From contig CAKQYA010000055.1 of NCBI GenBank assembly GCA_934293005.1, forward strand, positions 1 through 8,062: a DNA stretch of 8,062 nt. The letters run 5' to 3'. Made by a program: the position numbers and the translations under genes. Every line of letters starts with the position of its first letter. Position 1 is the first letter of the stretch. The notes below the pieces were generated by a model. It had not been told where the DNA came from and ran no database searches. It worked only from the letters and a program-made list of their open reading frames with translations. Below are positions 6,005-8,062 of the stretch, piece by piece. The DNA comes from an uncultured Bacteroidaceae bacterium (GTDB lineage Bacteria > Bacteroidota > Bacteroidia > Bacteroidales > Bacteroidaceae).

Positions 6005-6616
6005 ATGAATCTGAACGACAATAAAAGAGAAGTGGCAAAAGAAATATGCAGCATTATAGGTGTCGAACTGGATGTTGAGCATCTAAGGGCGTTTGCTGAT
6101 ATTCTTGAACCGTTCAAGTTGCTGCGAGGACAGAATCTCATCAGCGAAGGCGATGTATGCAAACACATGTTTTTTGTGAAGAAGGGATTGGTGCTTCAGC
6201 ATTATAAAAAAAATGACATCTCTGTGGTTGAGCACATCAGCAGCGAAGGTGGCATTGTGGTGTGTATTGAGAGTTATTTCAAGTGTGAGCCTTCTCGCAT
6301 CATTGTCACGATGCTTGAGCCGGGTGTGCTTTATGGCATTCCACGTGACGCCATGAGAAAGTTGGCGCAGCATTCATTTGTTTTTTGCGACATGTTGTTC
6401 CATATGTATTCGCAATCGCTTATTGTGTCTCAGAAGAAGGCCGACATACTGCGATTCGAATCAGCCAAGGAAAGATATCTTCGCACTCTGAAGGAAACAC
6501 CTGAGATTATTCGCAGGGCTCCTCTCCATTATGTGGCCTCATTCCTGCAAATGACACCAGAGACATTGAGCAGGGTGAGGACTCAAGTGTCGGAAGAACG
6601 CAATCAGAAGGATTGA
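6005..6616 (+). CDS. Crp/Fnr-family transcriptional regulator
   Basis: This 203-residue protein has a cyclic-nucleotide-binding-like beta barrel (about 25-118). It includes LLRGQNLISEGDVCKHMFFVKKG and the EPGVLYGI strand. A long dimerisation helix (about 118-150) follows, then a C-terminal helix-turn-helix (about 171-192, RAPLHYVASFLQMTPETLSRVR) as in Bacteroidetes Crp/Fnr proteins. The Arg-Ser/Thr cAMP-binding signature of E. coli Crp is not seen. The cysteines (15, 52, 87, 94, 128) are not in the N-terminal FNR iron-sulfur arrangement. The effector is therefore unknown. It follows yggS by 24 nt and is probably the last gene of that operon. Targets cannot be read here. Confidence 0.92.
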   Translation: MNLNDNKREVAKEICSIIGVELDVEHLRAFADILEPFKLLRGQNLISEGDVCKHMFFVKKGLVLQHYKKNDISVVEHISSEGGIVVCIESYFKCEPSRIIVTMLEPGVLYGIPRDAMRKLAQHSFVFCDMLFHMYSQSLIVSQKKADILRFESAKERYLRTLKETPEIIRRAPLHYVASFLQMTPETLSRVRTQVSEERNQKD

Positions 6617-6709
6617 GCGGGTGCCCGATGTTATTTTAGTATTCTGAAATGATTGGGAATGCTTGCTTGTATACGTGGCCATTGCTATATTGCTGATGGC
6701 ATCATAATC

Positions 6710-6755
6710 AGCGAGGGCGCACCAAAAGTATTCTGTCTTTTGGCGCTCCCTCGCT
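6710..6755. terminator. Long imperfect hairpin downstream of the Crp/Fnr gene
   Basis: The 19-nt arms at 6710-6728 and 6737-6755 (AGCGAGGG...CCAAAAG and CTTTTGG...CCCTCGCT) pair at 17 of 19 positions around an 8-nt loop. Placed 94 nt past the Crp/Fnr stop in a convergent gap, it probably stops or stabilises transcript ends from both sides. It lacks a following T-run on either strand, so it may be an mRNA 3'-end stabiliser rather than an intrinsic terminator. Confidence 0.5.
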
Positions 6756-6788
6756 TGTCAATATGTCTTAACACGAAGTGGCACCCAT

Positions 6789-6864
6789 AAAAAGTATCTT
6801 AGGATACTTTGCGAAGTATCCTAAGATACTTTGCGAAGTATCCTAAGATACTTTGCCAAGTATC
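6789..6864. repeat. Array of 22-bp palindromic repeats
   Basis: Three 22-bp units (6789-6810, 6811-6832, 6833-6854) and a partial fourth (6855 to about 6868) follow head to tail. Units two and three are identical. The core is AAGTATC-CTAA-GATACTT, itself an inverted repeat. The first unit carries the reverse-complement centre (TTAG), so 6791-6809 and 6814-6832 form a perfect 19-bp stem with a TGCG loop. Junctions GATACTT-TGCS-AAGTATC also fold, so alternative hairpins are possible. A T-run (6874-6880) follows the last one. Confidence 0.9.
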
Positions 6865-6880
6865 CTTACCCTCTTTTTTT
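6847..6880 (+). terminator. Candidate rho-independent terminator at end of the repeat array
   Basis: GATACTT (6847-6853), loop TGCC and AAGTATC (6858-6864) form the last hairpin of the array. Seven consecutive T's follow at 6874-6880, nine bases after the stem. The stem is AT-rich and the T-run is slightly distant, so efficiency is uncertain. It would end transcripts coming from the Crp/Fnr gene. Confidence 0.4.
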
Positions 6881-6955
6881 GACGAATAAATCATGGCTTT
6901 TTCAGGATGGCTTGCCATTGTTGCCTTGCATCTTTGGCCAAGACGGCAAATGTGT

Positions 6956-7909
6956 TTAGTTTACTTGGTTGATGGGTTCTCCGTCGAGATATGCTCTTAC
7001 GTTTTCCACGCAGATGTTTATCAAACGCTGTCGGGCTTCGTTTGTGGCCCATGCAATGTGCGGCGTGATGTAGCAGTTCTTAGCATGAAGCAGAGGATTG
7101 TTCTCTTCGGCTGGTTCTACGGTGAGCACGTCTGTGCCATAGGCCGCAATGACATTGTTGTTGAGAGCGTCAGCAAGCGCATTGTCGTCTACTAAAGGTC
7201 CTCTGCCTGTATTGATGAGAATGGCATCAGGCTTCATTGTGGCCAGGCGCTCGCTGTTGACGAGGTGGTGTGTCTTGTCGTTAAGAGGGCAGTGCAGCGA
7301 GATGATGTTGCATGTCTCGAAGATAGTGTCCATATCCATTTTCTTGATGCCGTAAGGTAGCTCTTCTTCGTCTTTGGACGTTAAGGCGAACACTTTCATG
7401 CCAAAGGCTGCAGCTATGCGTGCTGTGGCCATGCCGGTGTTGCCAAGCCCGATAATGCCCATGCGTTTGCCGTAAAGTTCGAAGAGGTTGTGGTCGAGGT
7501 AACAGAAGTCGGCACAGTGGCTCCATCGTCCTTTGCGGTTTTCTTGTGCATAATAGTCTGTGCGTCCTACTATATTAAGCAGATGGCAGAACACCATTTG
7601 CGCCACGCTCTCTGTGGAGTAGGCAGGTATGTTGGTCACCACGATGTTTTGTCTGTTGGCAGCCTCAAGGTCCACGACATTGTAGCCTGTAGCCAAAACG
7701 CCTATATACTGAAGTCGTGGCAGCTTGTTGAGTATTGATGCGTTGAGCACGGCTTTGTTGGTCAGCACCATCTCTGCATTCTTGCAACGATTCACGATGT
7801 CTTCCGGTGCGGTGCGCTCGTAAGCTTCCACCTCAACCAATCTGTCAAGTTCGCCCCATGAAAGTTCGCCCTGATCTACAGTATATGCGTCGAGTATTAC
7901 GATTTTCAT
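6956..7909 (-). CDS. D-2-hydroxyacid dehydrogenase (glycerate dehydrogenase-like)
   Basis: This 317-residue cytosolic NAD(P)-dependent oxidoreductase interconverts a 2-keto acid and a D-2-hydroxy acid. The closest look is to Bacteroidetes glycerate/hydroxypyruvate-type enzymes. The substrate-binding domain includes IGVLATGYNVVD (69-80) and NIPAYSTESVAQMV (93-106). The Rossmann motif G-L-G-N-T-G lies at 154-159. The catalytic triad is R236 (INTGRGPLVDD), E265 (DVLTVEP) and H284 (ITPHIAWAT), all intact. After the second strand (KVFALTSKD) there is no clear Asp for NAD ribose binding, so NADPH use is possible. The length is normal and the start at 7909 gives a complete first strand (MKIVILDAY). 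It is convergent with the Crp/Fnr gene and apparently monocistronic. Confidence 0.94.
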   Translation of the reverse strand: MKIVILDAYTVDQGELSWGELDRLVEVEAYERTAPEDIVNRCKNAEMVLTNKAVLNASILNKLPRLQYIGVLATGYNVVDLEAANRQNIVVTNIPAYSTESVAQMVFCHLLNIVGRTDYYAQENRKGRWSHCADFCYLDHNLFELYGKRMGIIGLGNTGMATARIAAAFGMKVFALTSKDEEELPYGIKKMDMDTIFETCNIISLHCPLNDKTHHLVNSERLATMKPDAILINTGRGPLVDDNALADALNNNVIAAYGTDVLTVEPAEENNPLLHAKNCYITPHIAWATNEARQRLINICVENVRAYLDGEPINQVN

Positions 7910-7962
7910 AGTTGTATGTTTTTTTTGAATAATATTTGTGTGATGTGTGTATTATAATATAT

Positions 7963-7974
7963 TGTACGCGTACA
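7963..7974. promoter_or_regulatory. Perfect 12-bp palindrome in divergent spacer
   Basis: TGTACGCGTACA is perfectly self-complementary and lies 54 bp upstream of the dehydrogenase start and 68 bp upstream of the plus-strand gene at 8042. It could be an operator for either gene. The AT-rich flanks contain a TATAAT (minus strand), but no clear TAnnTTTG element for the dehydrogenase gene was found. Confidence 0.3.
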
Positions 7975-8014
7975 TATATCATATCATTCAAGTTTCGCAA
8001 GTTCCTTAGCTTGC

Positions 8015-8022
8015 TATCTTTA
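8015..8022 (+). promoter_or_regulatory. Possible -7 element for the truncated plus-strand gene
   Basis: TATCTTTA differs from TAnnTTTG only at the last base. A TTTC at 7993-7996 lies 18 nt upstream, a weak -33 candidate. The ATG at 8042 follows 19 nt after the element. Confidence 0.35.
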
Positions 8023-8041
8023 GTTCATAAATCTGTATAAT

Positions 8042-8062
8042 ATGCTGAAGTTTATCAGAACG
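8042..8062 (+). CDS. Possible 5' end of a gene cut by the window end
   Basis: ATG at 8042 opens a frame (MLKFIRT) that runs off the end of the window after seven codons. The divergent spacer and the possible promoter at 8015-8022 make a gene start plausible. Lys and Arg next to hydrophobic residues would suit a signal peptide or membrane anchor, but seven residues are too few to identify anything. Confidence 0.35.

Larger units (their letters stand above)
6617..6955. other. Convergent intergenic region with repeats and hairpins
   Basis: This 339-bp stretch separates the Crp/Fnr gene from the convergent dehydrogenase gene. It contains a long imperfect hairpin (6710-6755), a 22-bp dyad repeat array (6789-6864) and a T-run (6874-6880). 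Two short palindromes lie near the dehydrogenase end: ATGGC-TT-GCCAT at 6907-6918 and TTGGCCAA at 6934-6941. No gene is supported. Confidence 0.8.

Noticed and set aside
5138..6082. 314-codon open frame on the minus strand opposite yggS
   Set aside because: It covers the whole conserved yggS gene and both its junctions. The product is His/Leu rich without motifs, and there is no promoter element. It is a shadow of codon bias.
6789..6864. CRISPR array
   Set aside because: The 22-bp units are directly contiguous without variable spacers, are internally palindromic, and have no cas genes nearby.
6893..7195. 100-codon plus-strand frame starting just after the repeat array
   Set aside because: Most of it is antisense to the C-terminal part of the dehydrogenase, which has an intact catalytic triad. 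No family resemblance.

Overview
The window looks like chromosomal DNA from a Bacteroidales bacterium, most likely Prevotella/Segatella-like. This is inferred from three things. First, there are promoter motifs of the Bacteroidetes type: TAnCTTTGCA occurs three times, each upstream of a gene or operon. Second, most start codons lack an obvious Shine-Dalgarno sequence. Third, the protein families are typical of the group: a DUF4494 protein next to a YggS-type PLP protein, a Bacteroidetes-style Crp/Fnr regulator, and an ECF sigma factor operon. No rRNA, tRNA, CRISPR array, transposase or phage gene is visible.

Left part (71-2076, minus strand): a tightly coupled three-gene operon. An ECF sigma factor is followed by a small single-span membrane protein, probably the anti-sigma factor, and then by a lipoprotein with an additional C-terminal transmembrane helix. 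The genes overlap by 8 and 14 bp. The divergent intergenic region (2077-2683, about 600 bp) holds the candidate promoters and several palindromes. It also holds an unsupported 42-codon ORF.

Middle part (2684-4519, plus strand): one large SLC13/DASS-type permease with two cytoplasmic RCK_C (TrkA-C) domains. After a 220-bp gap with its own promoter comes a probable plus-strand operon: the DUF4494 protein, the YggS/PLPBP homologue, and a Crp/Fnr-family regulator (4740-6616).

Right part: the convergent gap 6617-6955 holds a 19-bp-arm imperfect hairpin and an array of 22-bp palindromic repeats ending in a T-run. It is probably a bidirectional transcription boundary. A minus-strand D-2-hydroxyacid dehydrogenase (6956-7909) follows. 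A short divergent spacer leads to what appears to be the first seven codons of a plus-strand gene cut off by the window end.

Most of the window is ordinary accessory and housekeeping content. The parts most worth a second look are the sigma/membrane protein/lipoprotein operon and the 22-bp dyad array. The layered palindromes and promoters controlling the sigma operon also merit attention.
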